Source: Microbacterium hydrocarbonoxydans (lineage in GTDB: Bacteria; Actinomycetota; Actinomycetes; Actinomycetales; Microbacteriaceae). Taken from it: DNA of 64,000 nucleotides. Positions 1 through 10,347 of the stretch are shown here, one piece after another. The number at the start of each line of letters is the position of its first letter. Within the stretch, counting starts at the first letter, position 1. The position numbers were made by a program, and so were the translations under genes. The notes beneath the pieces are model-generated. The model was not told the DNA's origin. It saw only the letters and a program-made list of their open reading frames with translations, and searched no databases. The stretch spans positions 496,001 through 560,000 of the forward strand of contig NZ_JAAKXW010000001.1 of assembly GCF_011752045.1 (NCBI RefSeq). The letters run 5' to 3'.

Positions 1-1
1 G

Positions 2-778
2 GGCCGCCGGATCGCCCTCCTCACGGGGGCCGGGATCTCCACCGACTCCGGCATCCCCGCGTACCGCGGTGAGGGGGCTCGCACCCGCAGCGATCCGATG
101 ACGATCCAGCGCTACCTCTCCGATGAGGCGGCGCGCCGCAGGTACTGGGTGGGCGGACATCTCGGCTGGCGGGCGTTCGCCCAGGCCGAGCCGAATGCCG
201 GGCACCTCGCCCTCGCCGCGATGGAGGCCGCCGGCGCCGTCTCCGGCGTCATCACGCAGAACGTCGACGGCCTGCACCTCCGCGCGGGCAGCTCGCATGT
301 GATCGAGGTGCACGGCACGATGCGCCGCGTCCTCTGCCTGCACTGCGGTCAGGTGTTCGACCGTCGCGACATCGCCACGCAGATCGAGGCGGCCAACCCG
401 TGGATCACCGTGCCCGAGAACGTCGCGCTCGCCCCCGACGGCGACGTCCTCCCCGAGAGCACCGACGGCTTCATCGTCCCCGTGTGCACGGTCTGCGAGG
501 GGATGCTCAAGCCGGACGTCGTGTTCTTCGGCGAGTACGTGCCACCGGACCGGTTCCGCGCCGCGGAGTCGCTGCTGCGTTCGAGCACCGCGATGATCGT
601 CGCGGGCTCCTCCCTCGTCGTGAACTCCGGGGTCCGCCTCGTCGAGCGCGCGCGACGGCGCAGCATCCCCCTGATCATCATCAACCGCGAGCCCACCCGC
701 GCCGACGCCTGGGCGGACCTCACGCTCGCGGCCGGCACCGGCGAGGTGCTCCCCGCACTCCAGGAGCGTCTGACGTGA
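2..778 (+). CDS. cobB: Sir2-family NAD-dependent protein deacylase (5' partial)
   Basis: The gene enters the window already open, and 258 codons are visible. The first residues contain the Sir2 nucleotide-binding motif GAGIS followed by SGIPAYRG. Further on come QNVDGLH, the catalytic His in IEVHGTM, a four-cysteine zinc site (LCLHCG and PVCTVCEG) and GSSLVVNS, which lines the NAD pocket. Proteins of this family remove acyl groups from lysines using NAD and release nicotinamide and O-acyl-ADP-ribose. An internal ATG at 98 is not the start, because the GAGIS motif lies upstream in the same frame. The stop overlaps the GTG of the next gene by 4 nt, so the two are probably translationally coupled. 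The substrate cannot be read from the sequence. Confidence 0.93.
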   Translation, partial: GRRIALLTGAGISTDSGIPAYRGEGARTRSDPMTIQRYLSDEAARRRYWVGGHLGWRAFAQAEPNAGHLALAAMEAAGAVSGVITQNVDGLHLRAGSSHVIEVHGTMRRVLCLHCGQVFDRRDIATQIEAANPWITVPENVALAPDGDVLPESTDGFIVPVCTVCEGMLKPDVVFFGEYVPPDRFRAAESLLRSSTAMIVAGSSLVVNSGVRLVERARRRSIPLIIINREPTRADAWADLTLAAGTGEVLPALQERLT

Positions 779-1362
779 CCCTGCTCACCCTCGTCCGCCA
801 CGGCCAGACCGACTGGAACCTCGACAAGAGGATCCAGGGCACCACCGACATCCCGCTCAACGAGACCGGACGGGCGGACGCCCGTGCCGCGGCGGCGCTC
901 CTCGCCGATGGCACGCATCACGCGATCTACGCGAGCCCGCTGCTCCGCGCCCGCGAGACCGCGGAGATCATCGCCTCCGACCTCGGCCTCGACGCCCCGC
1001 AGCTCGTCCCCGACGTGCGCGAACGGGAGTTCGGGGACGGCGAGGGGATGCTGGTCACCGAGTACATCGCCACCTATGGCGACTGGTTCTCCCCCGTGCC
1101 GCGGGCGGAGACGATGGAGCAGGTCGCCGACAGGGCGCTGCGCGCCCTCGAGCGGATCGCACGCGACGCCCGGCGCCGATCGGCGCCGCGTGCGGAGTCC
1201 GTCGTCGTGGTCACCCACGGCGGCGTCATCCGGTCGCTCATCAACCGCGCGTCCAGCGGGACGCTCCCCCGCGAGGGCGAGCAGCTCCGCAACGGCTCCG
1301 TGCACCGCTTCGAGGCGTCGCCCGGATCGCTGCGCCTGCTGGAGACGGCCGTCCTGGTCTGA
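775..1362 (+). CDS. Histidine phosphatase family protein (phosphoglycerate-mutase-like)
   Basis: A 195-residue protein beginning at a GTG inside the Sir2 stop region (GTGA overlap). The N-terminus carries the RHG signature (LVRHGQTDWN, phospho-accepting His9), and a second catalytic His lies in VVVVTHGG near residue 145. This is the compact single-domain layout of the PhoE/GpmB-like branch, which dephosphorylates small molecules. The identity of the substrate is not visible. The frame remains open well upstream of 775, but that stretch is the Sir2 coding region in another frame, so the coupled GTG is preferred. Its TGA directly abuts the stop of the convergent lyase gene at 1363. Confidence 0.9.
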   Translation: MTLLTLVRHGQTDWNLDKRIQGTTDIPLNETGRADARAAAALLADGTHHAIYASPLLRARETAEIIASDLGLDAPQLVPDVREREFGDGEGMLVTEYIATYGDWFSPVPRAETMEQVADRALRALERIARDARRRSAPRAESVVVVTHGGVIRSLINRASSGTLPREGEQLRNGSVHRFEASPGSLRLLETAVLV

Positions 1363-2169
1363 TCAGCTCGCGCGGGCGATCACCGAGCGCGCGTGCCGGA
1401 GCACCGGCTCGTCGATCATCCGTCCCTCGAAGCGGAACACGCCGCGCTCCCCCTCCGCGGCCGCGAGCACCGCGTGAGCCCAGGCGACCTCCGCGTCCGC
1501 CGGCCGGTAGGCCTCGCGGATCACCGCGACCTGCTTCGGATGGATGCAGGCGGTGGCGCGGAACCCGGAGGCGGCGGCGTCCTCCACCTCGGCCCTCAGT
1601 CCTTCGAGATCGTCGATCGCGATGTGCACGGCGTCGATCGCGGCCTTGCCGTGCGCACCGGCCTCGAGCAGCACCCGCGATCGGGCGTAACGGGCGACGT
1701 CACGGTAACCGCCGTCGGGCCGTCGGCTCGAAGTCCCGCCGAGCGAGGCGACGAGGTCCTCAGCGCCCCACATCATCGCCACGACCTGCGGATGCGCCGC
1801 GATCCCCGGCGCCGCATGGATGCCGCGAGCGGTCTCGCACAGCGCGAGGAGCGAGAAGCGCGCGTCGAACGCCCGCAGGTCGTCGGCGCTCTCGGTCTTC
1901 GCGACCATCACCGTGCGGAAGTCGGTCTGCGAGAGCGTCGCGATGTCCGAGAGGAACTCCGCGCTGCCGGGCGCGTTGACCCGCACGATGACCCGTTCCG
2001 GATCGACCTCAGCGTCGATGAGGTTGCCGCGCGCGGCGGCCTTCGCCGCGGGGAGCACGGCGTCCTCGAGGTCGAGGATCACGGCGTCCGCCTTCTCGAG
2101 GGCGCCCTGGAAGCGCTCCGGCCGGTCGGCGGGGCAGAACAGCAGCGAGGGACCGAGGTCGAAGGTCAC
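1363..2169 (-). CDS. HpcH/HpaI aldolase / CitE-like beta-hydroxyacyl-CoA lyase
   Basis: A 268-residue CitE-type TIM-barrel lyase. It starts with SLLFCPADRPERF and contains DLEDAVLPAAK (magnesium and substrate binding) and MMWGAEDL, all typical of this family. The GTG start overlaps the MaoC stop by 4 nt. It is the last gene of a five-gene leftward operon with the same order as the mycobacterial accD1-accA1-fadE19-MaoC-citE locus (Rv2502c to Rv2498c). There the CitE-like enzyme is reported to cleave beta-hydroxyacyl-CoAs such as HMG-CoA and citramalyl-CoA. By position this protein probably carries out the last lyase step of leucine breakdown, giving acetyl-CoA and acetoacetate. The activity is inferred from family and context, not from specific residues. 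Confidence 0.88.
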   Translation of the reverse strand: MTFDLGPSLLFCPADRPERFQGALEKADAVILDLEDAVLPAAKAAARGNLIDAEVDPERVIVRVNAPGSAEFLSDIATLSQTDFRTVMVAKTESADDLRAFDARFSLLALCETARGIHAAPGIAAHPQVVAMMWGAEDLVASLGGTSSRRPDGGYRDVARYARSRVLLEAGAHGKAAIDAVHIAIDDLEGLRAEVEDAAASGFRATACIHPKQVAVIREAYRPADAEVAWAHAVLAAAEGERGVFRFEGRMIDEPVLRHARSVIARAS

Positions 2170-2651
2170 GCGTCGGATCCTTCCGGGAGGCGGTGCACGA
2201 GCACCGTGCGGGTGGCGGTGGCGACGACGGTGCCGTCCTGGTTCCGCCCGGTGTGCGCGATCGTCACGATCCCCTGGCCGGGTCGTGAGGACGAGATCCG
2301 CTTCGAGACCACGACGCTCTCCGTGTACAGGGTGTCGCCTGCGAAGAGCGGATGCGGGAACGAGATGTCGCCGAGCCCCAGCTGCGCGACGAGCGTGCCC
2401 TGAGTGAGCTGCGCGACGGAGGATCCGACCATCGTCGACAGGGTCCACATCGAGTTCATCAGCCGGTCGCCGAACTCCTGCGTGGCGGCGAAGGCCGCGT
2501 CCAGGTGCAGCGCCTGCGTGTTCATCGTCAGCGTCGTGAACAGCACGTTGTCGGCCTCGGTCGCGGTGCGACCAGGACGGTGCAGATAGCGGGCCTCCTC
2601 CACGAACTCCTCGTAGTAGAGCCCGCGCTGGATGATCTCCTGCGCGCTCAT
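2166..2651 (-). CDS. MaoC-family (R)-specific enoyl-CoA hydratase
   Basis: A 161-residue single hotdog domain of the MaoC dehydratase family. It shows GRTATEADNVLFTTLTMN at about residues 21-40 and FAGDTLYTESVV further on, as in mycobacterial Rv2499c-like hydratases. The start at 2651 is chosen because AGGAGG lies a few bases upstream of this ATG. An in-frame ATG six codons earlier has no such site. It lies between the acyl-CoA dehydrogenase and the CitE-like lyase. Its likely job is hydration of the branched unsaturated acyl-CoA (methylglutaconyl-CoA-like) made by the upstream carboxylase. The exact substrate is inferred from the operon. Confidence 0.88.
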   Translation of the reverse strand: MSAQEIIQRGLYYEEFVEEARYLHRPGRTATEADNVLFTTLTMNTQALHLDAAFAATQEFGDRLMNSMWTLSTMVGSSVAQLTQGTLVAQLGLGDISFPHPLFAGDTLYTESVVVSKRISSSRPGQGIVTIAHTGRNQDGTVVATATRTVLVHRLPEGSDA

Positions 2652-2670
2652 CGTTCCTCCTGCTGCCACG

Positions 2671-3822
2671 CTACCCGGCGAGGCCCAGCGCCCGCGCGAT
2701 GACGAGCAGCTGCACCTCCGTGGTGCCCTCCCCGATCTCGAGGATCTTCGAGTCCCGGTAGTGCCGGGCGACGGGGAACTCGTTCATGAAGCCGTTGCCG
2801 CCGAAGATCTGCGTGGCGTCGCGGGCGTTGTCCATCGCCGCCTCCCCGGAGACGAGCTTGGCGATGGCGGCCGCCTCTGCGAACGGCTTGCCGGCGTCGC
2901 GGAGACGGGCGGCGTGGTGCCAGGCGAGCCGGGCGGCGTGCACGCGCGCCCGCATCCGCGCGAGCGTGAACTGGGCGTTCTGACGCGTGCTGAGGGCGCT
3001 GCCGAAGATGGTGCGGCTCTTCGCGTACTCGACCGAGGCCTCCAGGCAGCCTTCCGCCGCTCCGGTGGCGAGGGCCGCGATCGCGATGCGGCCCTCGTCG
3101 AGGATGCTGAGGAAGTTGCGGAAGCCGCTCCCCCGCTCCCCGAGAAGGTTCGCAGCCGGCACCCGTGCGCCCGCGAAGGTGAGCGGGTGCGTGTCGGAGG
3201 CGTTCCAGCCCACCTTGTCGTACGGTGCCTCCACGGTGAAGCCGGGCGTCCCGTTCGGGACGATGATCGTCGAGATCTCCTTGCGCCCGCCCTCGTTGCC
3301 GGTGACCGCGGTGACCGTGACGAACCGCGTGATCGGCGTTCCGGAGTTGGTGATGAACTGCTTCGAGCCGTCGATCACCCACTCGTCGCCGTCGAGGCGG
3401 GCCGTCGTGCGGGTGGCGCCGGCGTCGCTGCCGGCCTCCGGCTCGGTGAGGCCGAAGCCGGCGAGGGCACGCCCGGCGAGGAGGTCTGGCAGCAGCTCCT
3501 GCTTCTGCTCCTCGGTGCCGAAGCGGAAGATCGGCATGGCGCCGAGGCTCACCCCCGCCTCCAGGGTGATCGCGATCGACTGGTCGACGCGTCCGAGGGC
3601 CTCGATGGCGATGCCCAGGGCCATGTAGTCCCCGCCCTGGCCGCCGTACTCCTCGGGGAACGGCAGACCGAACAGGCCCAGCTCGCCCATCTGCGCCACC
3701 ACGTCCATGGGCAGGGTGTGCGTGCGGTCGGCCTCGTACGACTGCGGCGCGACGACCGTCTCGGCGAACTCCCGCACCATGGCGGCGAGCTCGCGCTCCT
3801 CCTCGGTCAGATCTTCCATCAT
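2671..3822 (-). CDS. Acyl-CoA dehydrogenase (FadE19/isovaleryl-CoA type)
   Basis: A 383-residue FAD-dependent acyl-CoA dehydrogenase of normal length. It has the FAD and substrate loop GFGLTEPEAGSDAG (about residues 125-138) and the C-terminal ILEIGEGTTEV, whose Glu365 occupies the usual catalytic-base position. Classical isovaleryl-CoA dehydrogenases carry a non-acidic residue there and use a Glu elsewhere, so the substrate could be another short branched acyl-CoA. The ATG at 3822 overlaps the stop of the carboxylase gene (ATGA), and GGAGGA precedes it. Inferred role: oxidation of isovaleryl- or methylbutyryl-CoA to the enoyl-CoA that the two upstream carboxylase subunits act on. Confidence 0.94.
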   Translation of the reverse strand: MMEDLTEEERELAAMVREFAETVVAPQSYEADRTHTLPMDVVAQMGELGLFGLPFPEEYGGQGGDYMALGIAIEALGRVDQSIAITLEAGVSLGAMPIFRFGTEEQKQELLPDLLAGRALAGFGLTEPEAGSDAGATRTTARLDGDEWVIDGSKQFITNSGTPITRFVTVTAVTGNEGGRKEISTIIVPNGTPGFTVEAPYDKVGWNASDTHPLTFAGARVPAANLLGERGSGFRNFLSILDEGRIAIAALATGAAEGCLEASVEYAKSRTIFGSALSTRQNAQFTLARMRARVHAARLAWHHAARLRDAGKPFAEAAAIAKLVSGEAAMDNARDATQIFGGNGFMNEFPVARHYRDSKILEIGEGTTEVQLLVIARALGLAG

Positions 3823-5740
3823 CGGTCCTCCTCCGTCGTCCCGGGTTCGGGGGCGGTGCTCACGCGCGCGACCGGCTGGTCGCGACGCACCTGGTCGCCG
3901 AGGGCGACCAGGAGGTGGACGGTGCCGTCGTGCGGCGCCGTCACCGGGTGCTCCATCTTCATCGCCTCGATCGAGACGAGAGGGTCGCCTGCGGTCACGA
4001 CCGTGCCGTCGGCGACGTGCACTGCGACCACGCCGCCGGGCATCGGGGCGCGCGCCTCCGGATCGGTGGCGGCCGCGGCACGCTCCAGGGCGGCGAGGCG
4101 GCGCAGCATCCGCTGCCGGCGATCGAGCGGCATGAGGCGCGCCGTGCGCCCCTCGGCGGTCACCCAGATCGCACCGTCCGCGCCGGCGGCGGCCACCGCG
4201 GCGCCCTCGGCCCTCGCCGGGGCGTCGAGGATCTCGCCGTCCTCGGTGAGGAAGGCGAGCGTCGAGGCGCCGGCATCCGCGAGCGCCGACCAGGCGCCTC
4301 CCGCGCGGAGGGGATCCGGCGCGCGGCGGCGATCGCGCCCCGCCTCGGCACCGGCAGCCGCGAGCATCGCCGATGTCGGCGCCGGCGCCGCGAAGGGCAG
4401 CAGGGTCTCGATGAGTCCGGTGTCGAGGTCCCCAGCGATCACGCGGCGGTCCTGGCAGAGCGCCCGGAGGAAGGCGATGTTCGTCTCCACGCCCAGCACG
4501 ACGGTCCTGCCCAGCGCAGCGTCGAGCCGCTCCAGTGCGGTCGCACGGTCCTCCGCCACGGCGATGACCTTGGCGATCATGGGGTCGTAGAACCCGGAGA
4601 CCTCGCTGCCCGTCTCGACCGCGGAATCCACGCGCACGCCGGCGGGGGCGTCGAACAGGAGGACCCGGCCGGTCGACGGGAGGAAGCCGCGCTCCGGCGA
4701 TTCGGCGTAGATGCGCGCCTCGACGGCGTGTCCGCGCAGCGGCGGTGCGGGCGGCAGCGGCAGGCCGGCGGCGACGCGCAGCTGCAGCTCCACGAGGTCG
4801 AGGCCGGTGACCTCCTCCGTGACCGGATGCTCGACCTGCAGGCGCGTGTTCATCTCGATGAAGAACACCTCGTCGGGGGCGTCCGCGTCGATGAGGAACT
4901 CGACGGTGCCTGCGCCGACGTAGTCCACGCTCTCCGCGGCCTGGACGGCCGCGTCCAGCAGCAGCGCGCGCGTGCGCTCGGGAACGCCGGCTGAGGGCGC
5001 CTCCTCGACGACCTTCTGGTGGCGGCGCTGCAGCGTGCACTCGCGCTCGCCCAGTGCGATCACGGTGCCGTGCACGTCTCCGAACACCTGCACCTCGATG
5101 TGCCGTGGCCGGCGGATCAGCCGCTCCAGGATGAGCGAGTCGTCACCGAATGCGGCCGCCGCGACGCGTCGTGCGGATGCCAGCGCAGACGAGAGCCCTC
5201 CAGGGCCGGAGACGACCTCCATGCCCTTGCCCCCGCCGCCCGCACTGGGCTTCACCAGCAGCGGGAACCCGACGGACGCCGCCTCCTCGGCGATCTCGAG
5301 ATCGGAGAGGCCCTTCGCGTCGAACCCGGGAACGACGGGCACGCCGTGCCTGATCACGTGTTCGCGGGCCTTGGCCTTGTCCCCCATGATCTGCAGCGCC
5401 TCGACCGAGGGGCCGACGAACGCGATGCCGCTCTCGGCGCACGCCTCGGCAAGCCCGACGCTCTCGGAGAGGAAGCCGTATCCGGGGTGGATGGCCTGCG
5501 CACCGGTCACCCTGGCCGCCGCGATGACGGCATCGATGTCGAGGTACGACTCCGCAGCCGGGGCCGCGCCGATGCGGACGGCGGCATCCGCCTCCGCGAC
5601 ATGCGGGGCGCCGGCATCCGCGTCGCTGTAGACGGCGACGCTGCGGATGCCGAGGCGGCGCAATGTGCGGATGATGCGGCGGGCGATCTCGCCGCGGTTG
5701 GCGACGAGGACTGTGTCGAAAGTGCTCTCGGTCATGGCGA

Positions 5741-5744
<4 letters not shown>
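3819..5744 (-). CDS. accA1: Acyl-CoA carboxylase alpha subunit (biotin carboxylase plus BCCP), probable methylcrotonyl-CoA carboxylase
   Basis: A 641-residue protein. An N-terminal biotin carboxylase domain begins [16 protein letters not shown]. An ATP-grasp domain follows with the glycine-rich loop [14 protein letters not shown] (about residue 165) and [14 protein letters not shown]. The C-terminal biotinyl carrier domain has EAMKMEHPV, with the biotinylated lysine near residue 596. It carboxylates biotin with ATP and bicarbonate for transfer by the subunit encoded just upstream. The GTG at 5744 overlaps that gene's stop (GTGA), and an ATG at 5735 is an equally possible start with no better ribosome site. 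The substrate assignment (3-methylcrotonyl-CoA, leucine pathway) is inferred from operon order. Confidence 0.93.
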
Positions 5745-7294
<1,550 letters not shown>

Positions 7295-7356
7295 CGTGAT
7301 GTCCTCCTCGACCCACGTCATTCGCCGACACGCTCTGGCGCCGCGCCGTGCCTTTC

Positions 7357-7374
7357 GGTTAGTGTTCACTAACC
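7357..7374. promoter_or_regulatory. Perfect palindrome, probable TetR operator
   Basis: GGTTAGTG and its exact reverse complement CACTAACC flank a 2-nt TT spacer. The site sits midway between the divergent carboxylase operon and the TetR gene. A weaker related pair (GTTA at 7386, TAAC at 7398) lies next to it, reaching the TetR ribosome site. This is the usual place and form of an autoregulatory TetR operator. Confidence 0.7.
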
Positions 7375-7405
7375 CGTTCATTCAGGTTAGCGAGGATTAA
7401 CTGAG

Positions 7406-7999
7406 ATGACAACCCCGCCCACCGCCCGCGACCGTGCGAAGGCGGAGCGCTCCGACGCCATCCTCCGCGAGGCCGCGCAGCTGTTCGCCGCGCGCGGCTA
7501 CAACGGCGTGAGCCTGGAGGACATCGGCGCGGCCGTCGGCGTCTCCGGTCCGGCGGTGTACCGGCACTTCGCGGGCAAGCAGGCGCTTCTGGGAGCGGTG
7601 CTGGTCAAGGTCAGCCAGGAGCTGGTGGCGGGCGGCTCGGCGGTGTCGGAGGCCGCCACGGACACCCGTGCGCGGATGCACGCGCTGATCGCGTTCCACG
7701 TCGACTTCGCCCTCGGCAACGCCGAGGTGATCCGCGTGCAGGACCGCGATGTGGCCCATCTCGCCGAGGGCGACCATGCGGAGGTGCGCCGCCTGCAGCG
7801 CGCGTACATCGCGCTGTGGATCGACGCTCTCGCGCCGCTCGTCGACGCCTCCGCCGAGGAGCTCCGCCTCCGCGTGCAGGCCTGCTTCGGCCTCATCAAC
7901 TCCACCCCCCACAGCACGAGGGCCGCGACCAGACGCGCCTCGGCCACCGCGACCGTGCTGGTCGCGATGGCCGAGGCCGCGCTCACCGTCGCTACCTGA
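7406..7999 (+). CDS. TetR-family regulator, probable repressor of the leucine catabolic operon
   Basis: A 197-residue protein with a classic N-terminal TetR helix-turn-helix (about residues 33-57, LEDIGAAVGVSGPAVYRHF) and a divergent C-terminal ligand domain. GAGGA lies 9 nt before the ATG. It is transcribed away from the carboxylase operon, with a perfect 18-bp inverted repeat between them. Mycobacteria also carry a TetR gene near the equivalent locus. It most likely represses both directions and releases on binding an acyl-CoA or other pathway intermediate, but the ligand is not visible. Its 3' end overlaps the 3' end of the convergent E2 gene by 8 nt. Confidence 0.92.
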   Translation: MTTPPTARDRAKAERSDAILREAAQLFAARGYNGVSLEDIGAAVGVSGPAVYRHFAGKQALLGAVLVKVSQELVAGGSAVSEAATDTRARMHALIAFHVDFALGNAEVIRVQDRDVAHLAEGDHAEVRRLQRAYIALWIDALAPLVDASAEELRLRVQACFGLINSTPHSTRAATRRASATATVLVAMAEAALTVAT

Positions 8000-9338
8000 G
8001 CAGCATCGCCCGTCCCGGCTCCTCAAGGATGTCGGCGACGTCCTTGAGGAACCGCGCACCCTCCGCACCGTCGACGAGGCGGTGATCGAAGGAGAGGCTC
8101 AGCGTCATCATCTGGCGGAGCGCGATCTCGCCGCGGTGCTCCCACGGCTGACGGCGCACAGCGCCGACGGCGAGGATCCCGGACTGTCCGGGGGGCAGGA
8201 TCGGCGTACCCGCGTCGACGCCGAAGACGCCGATGTTCGATATCGAGAAGGTGCCCCCGGCGAGCTCCGCGGGCGAGGTCTTCCCCGCCCGGGCGGTCTC
8301 CGCCAGCGTCTTCAGGGCATCGGCGAGCTCCACCAGCGTGAGCCGCTCCGCGTCGCGGATGTTCGGCACGATGAGTCCGCGCTCCGTGGCCGCCGCGATC
8401 CCCAGGTCGACGTAGTTGTGCTGGACGATCTCACCGGCCTCCTCGTCCCACCGGGAGTTCAGTCCCGGCGTGCGACCGAGCGCCAGACAGACGGCCTTCG
8501 AGATGACCGCGAGCGGGCCGATGCGGTGCTCCGCCAGGGAGCGGTCCTCGCGGAGGCTCTCGAGCAGGTCCATCGTCGCCGTGACGTCGACCGTGTGGAA
8601 GACGGTCACGTGGGGTGCCGTGAACGCGCTCTGCACCATCGCCGCCGCCGTGTGCTTGCGCACGCCGCGGATGGGGATGCGCAGTTCGCGCTCGTCACCG
8701 TGCAGGGACGCCGCGGTCGAGGGCACCGACACGGTGGCAGGAGCGCTCTCCGCCTCCGCGCGGATGCCCGCGCGCTGCGCATACTCGTCGATGTCGTCGC
8801 GGGTGATCACGCGGTCGCCCACGGTCGCCGCCACCAGCACCAGGTCGACTCCGAGCCTCTTGGCGTAGGCGCGCACCGGAGGCGTCGAACGGGGCCGTTC
8901 GATCACGGTGTCGACGCTCGCGGTCGGCGTCGCATCGTGCGGCGCGGCCTCGAGGACCGCGGTGTCAGCCGCGGGCGCCGGGGCCGCGGCGCGCCGCGCG
9001 CGCCGCGCGGGACGTCCTGCCGTCGTCGGGGCGGCGCCATAGCCGACGAGGTTCGGCTGCGCCTTCTCCTCCGCCGGCGCGGCCGGGTGATCCTCGGCCC
9101 CCTCGACGTCGAAGGCGATGAGCGGTGCGCCGACGGCGACGGTCTCCCCCGCCTCCGCGTGCAGCGTCGACACCGTGCCCTCGTAGGGGGACGGCAGTTC
9201 GACGATGGCCTTCGCGGTCTCCACCTCGGCGAGGGTCTGGTTCAGCGCGACGGTGTCACCGGGGGCGACGAGCCACTGCACCACCTCCGCCTCGGTGAGA
9301 CCCTCACCCAGGTCGGGAAGCCGGAACTCGGCGATCAT
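7992..9338 (-). CDS. bkdC: Branched-chain 2-oxoacid dehydrogenase E2 (dihydrolipoamide acyltransferase)
   Basis: A 448-residue E2 with a single lipoyl domain (residues 1-75, lipoylated Lys43 in VETAKAIVEL). A charged Ala-rich linker follows, then a peripheral subunit-binding domain (about residues 150-185, VRAYAKRLGVDL). The C-terminal acyltransferase core ends with the HRLVDG motif (His419, Asp423). It transfers the branched acyl group from lipoyl-lysine to CoA and scaffolds E1 and E3. No E3 gene lies in the window, so lipoamide dehydrogenase must come from elsewhere. The ATG overlaps the E1beta stop (ATGA). The single lipoyl domain and the gene neighbours favour a branched-chain rather than a pyruvate complex. 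Confidence 0.93.
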   Translation of the reverse strand: MIAEFRLPDLGEGLTEAEVVQWLVAPGDTVALNQTLAEVETAKAIVELPSPYEGTVSTLHAEAGETVAVGAPLIAFDVEGAEDHPAAPAEEKAQPNLVGYGAAPTTAGRPARRARRAAAPAPAADTAVLEAAPHDATPTASVDTVIERPRSTPPVRAYAKRLGVDLVLVAATVGDRVITRDDIDEYAQRAGIRAEAESAPATVSVPSTAASLHGDERELRIPIRGVRKHTAAAMVQSAFTAPHVTVFHTVDVTATMDLLESLREDRSLAEHRIGPLAVISKAVCLALGRTPGLNSRWDEEAGEIVQHNYVDLGIAAATERGLIVPNIRDAERLTLVELADALKTLAETARAGKTSPAELAGGTFSISNIGVFGVDAGTPILPPGQSGILAVGAVRRQPWEHRGEIALRQMMTLSLSFDHRLVDGAEGARFLKDVADILEEPGRAMLLR

Positions 9339-10345
9339 GCTTCCGCTCCCGTCAGGCTGTTCGGCCGGTCCAGGACGCGATCGACGGCATCCAGCAGGCG
9401 ATCGAGGTCGGGGAGGTGATACTTCTCCAGTTTCGCCGGCGGATAGGGCACGTCGTGGCCTGTCACGCGGAGCGGAGCGGACTCGAGATACTCGAAGCAG
9501 CGCTCGGTGATGCTCGCGATCACCTCGGCGGCGACGCCGGCCTCGCGCGAGGCCTCGTGGGCGACGACGACCCGGCCGGTCTTGCGCACGGACGCCGCGA
9601 CGGAGTCGTAGTCCACCGGCGAGAGCGAGCGCAGGTCGATGACCTCGAGCGAGATCCCCTCGTCCTCCGCGGCCTCCGCCGCCTGAAGGGCGGTCGAGAC
9701 CATCGCGCCGTACGTGATGAGCGTGGCATCGGTGCCGGGGCGCACGACACGCGCGAGGCCCATCGGCGGAGCATCCGCCAGCGGCGCCTCCAGGTCAACC
9801 TCGCCCTTGTGGTGGTAGAGGCGCTTGGGTTCGAAGAAGATGACGGGATCGTCGCTGGCGATCGCCTGCCGCAGGCTGCGGTACGCGTCCTCCGGGTTCG
9901 ACACCGCGATGACGCGCAGCCCGGCCGTGTGCACGAAGTAGGCCTCCGGCGACTCGGAGTGGTGCTCGGCCGCGCCGATGCCGCCGGCCCACGGGATGCG
10001 GATCGTGATCGGCATCCTGACCCGCCCCTGGGTGCGGTAATGGAGCTTGGCGACCTGGGAGACGATCTGGTCGAAGGCGGGGTACACGAAGCCGTCGAAC
10101 TGGATCTCCACGACCGGCCGGTAACCGCGGAACGCGAGTCCGACGGCCATGCCGACGATGCCGGATTCGGCGAGCGGGGTGTCGATGACGCGCGTGGCGC
10201 CGAACTCGTCCAGCAGCCCGTCGGTGATGCGGAAGACGCCGCCGAGCCTGCCGATGTCCTCGCCGAGGAGCACCACCTTCTCGTCGTCTTTCATCGCCTG
10301 ACGAAGGCCGGCCCCGAGGGCCTTCCCGAGAGTGAGCTCGGTCAT
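9335..10345 (-). CDS. bkdB: Branched-chain 2-oxoacid dehydrogenase E1 beta subunit
   Basis: A 336-residue transketolase-like E1beta. Typical motifs are VLLGEDIGRLGGVFRIT near the N-terminus, IDTPLAESGIVG, and RIPWAGGIGAAEHHSESPEA in the thiamine diphosphate and interface region. The ATG at 10345 is chosen because GAGG lies 7 nt upstream. A GTG two codons earlier would overlap the E1alpha stop but has no ribosome site. With E1alpha it forms the heterotetramer that decarboxylates branched 2-oxoacids from valine, leucine and isoleucine. It lies between the E1alpha and E2 genes in a tightly coupled operon. Confidence 0.94.
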   Translation of the reverse strand: MTELTLGKALGAGLRQAMKDDEKVVLLGEDIGRLGGVFRITDGLLDEFGATRVIDTPLAESGIVGMAVGLAFRGYRPVVEIQFDGFVYPAFDQIVSQVAKLHYRTQGRVRMPITIRIPWAGGIGAAEHHSESPEAYFVHTAGLRVIAVSNPEDAYRSLRQAIASDDPVIFFEPKRLYHHKGEVDLEAPLADAPPMGLARVVRPGTDATLITYGAMVSTALQAAEAAEDEGISLEVIDLRSLSPVDYDSVAASVRKTGRVVVAHEASREAGVAAEVIASITERCFEYLESAPLRVTGHDVPYPPAKLEKYHLPDLDRLLDAVDRVLDRPNSLTGAEA

Positions 10346-10347
10346 GA

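Noticed and set aside
3823..5040. N-terminal extension of the acyl-CoA dehydrogenase to 789 residues
   Set aside because: The extra part overlaps the biotin carboxylase gene in another frame and is Arg/Gly/Ala-rich. The ATG at 3822 has a ribosome site and gives the normal family length.
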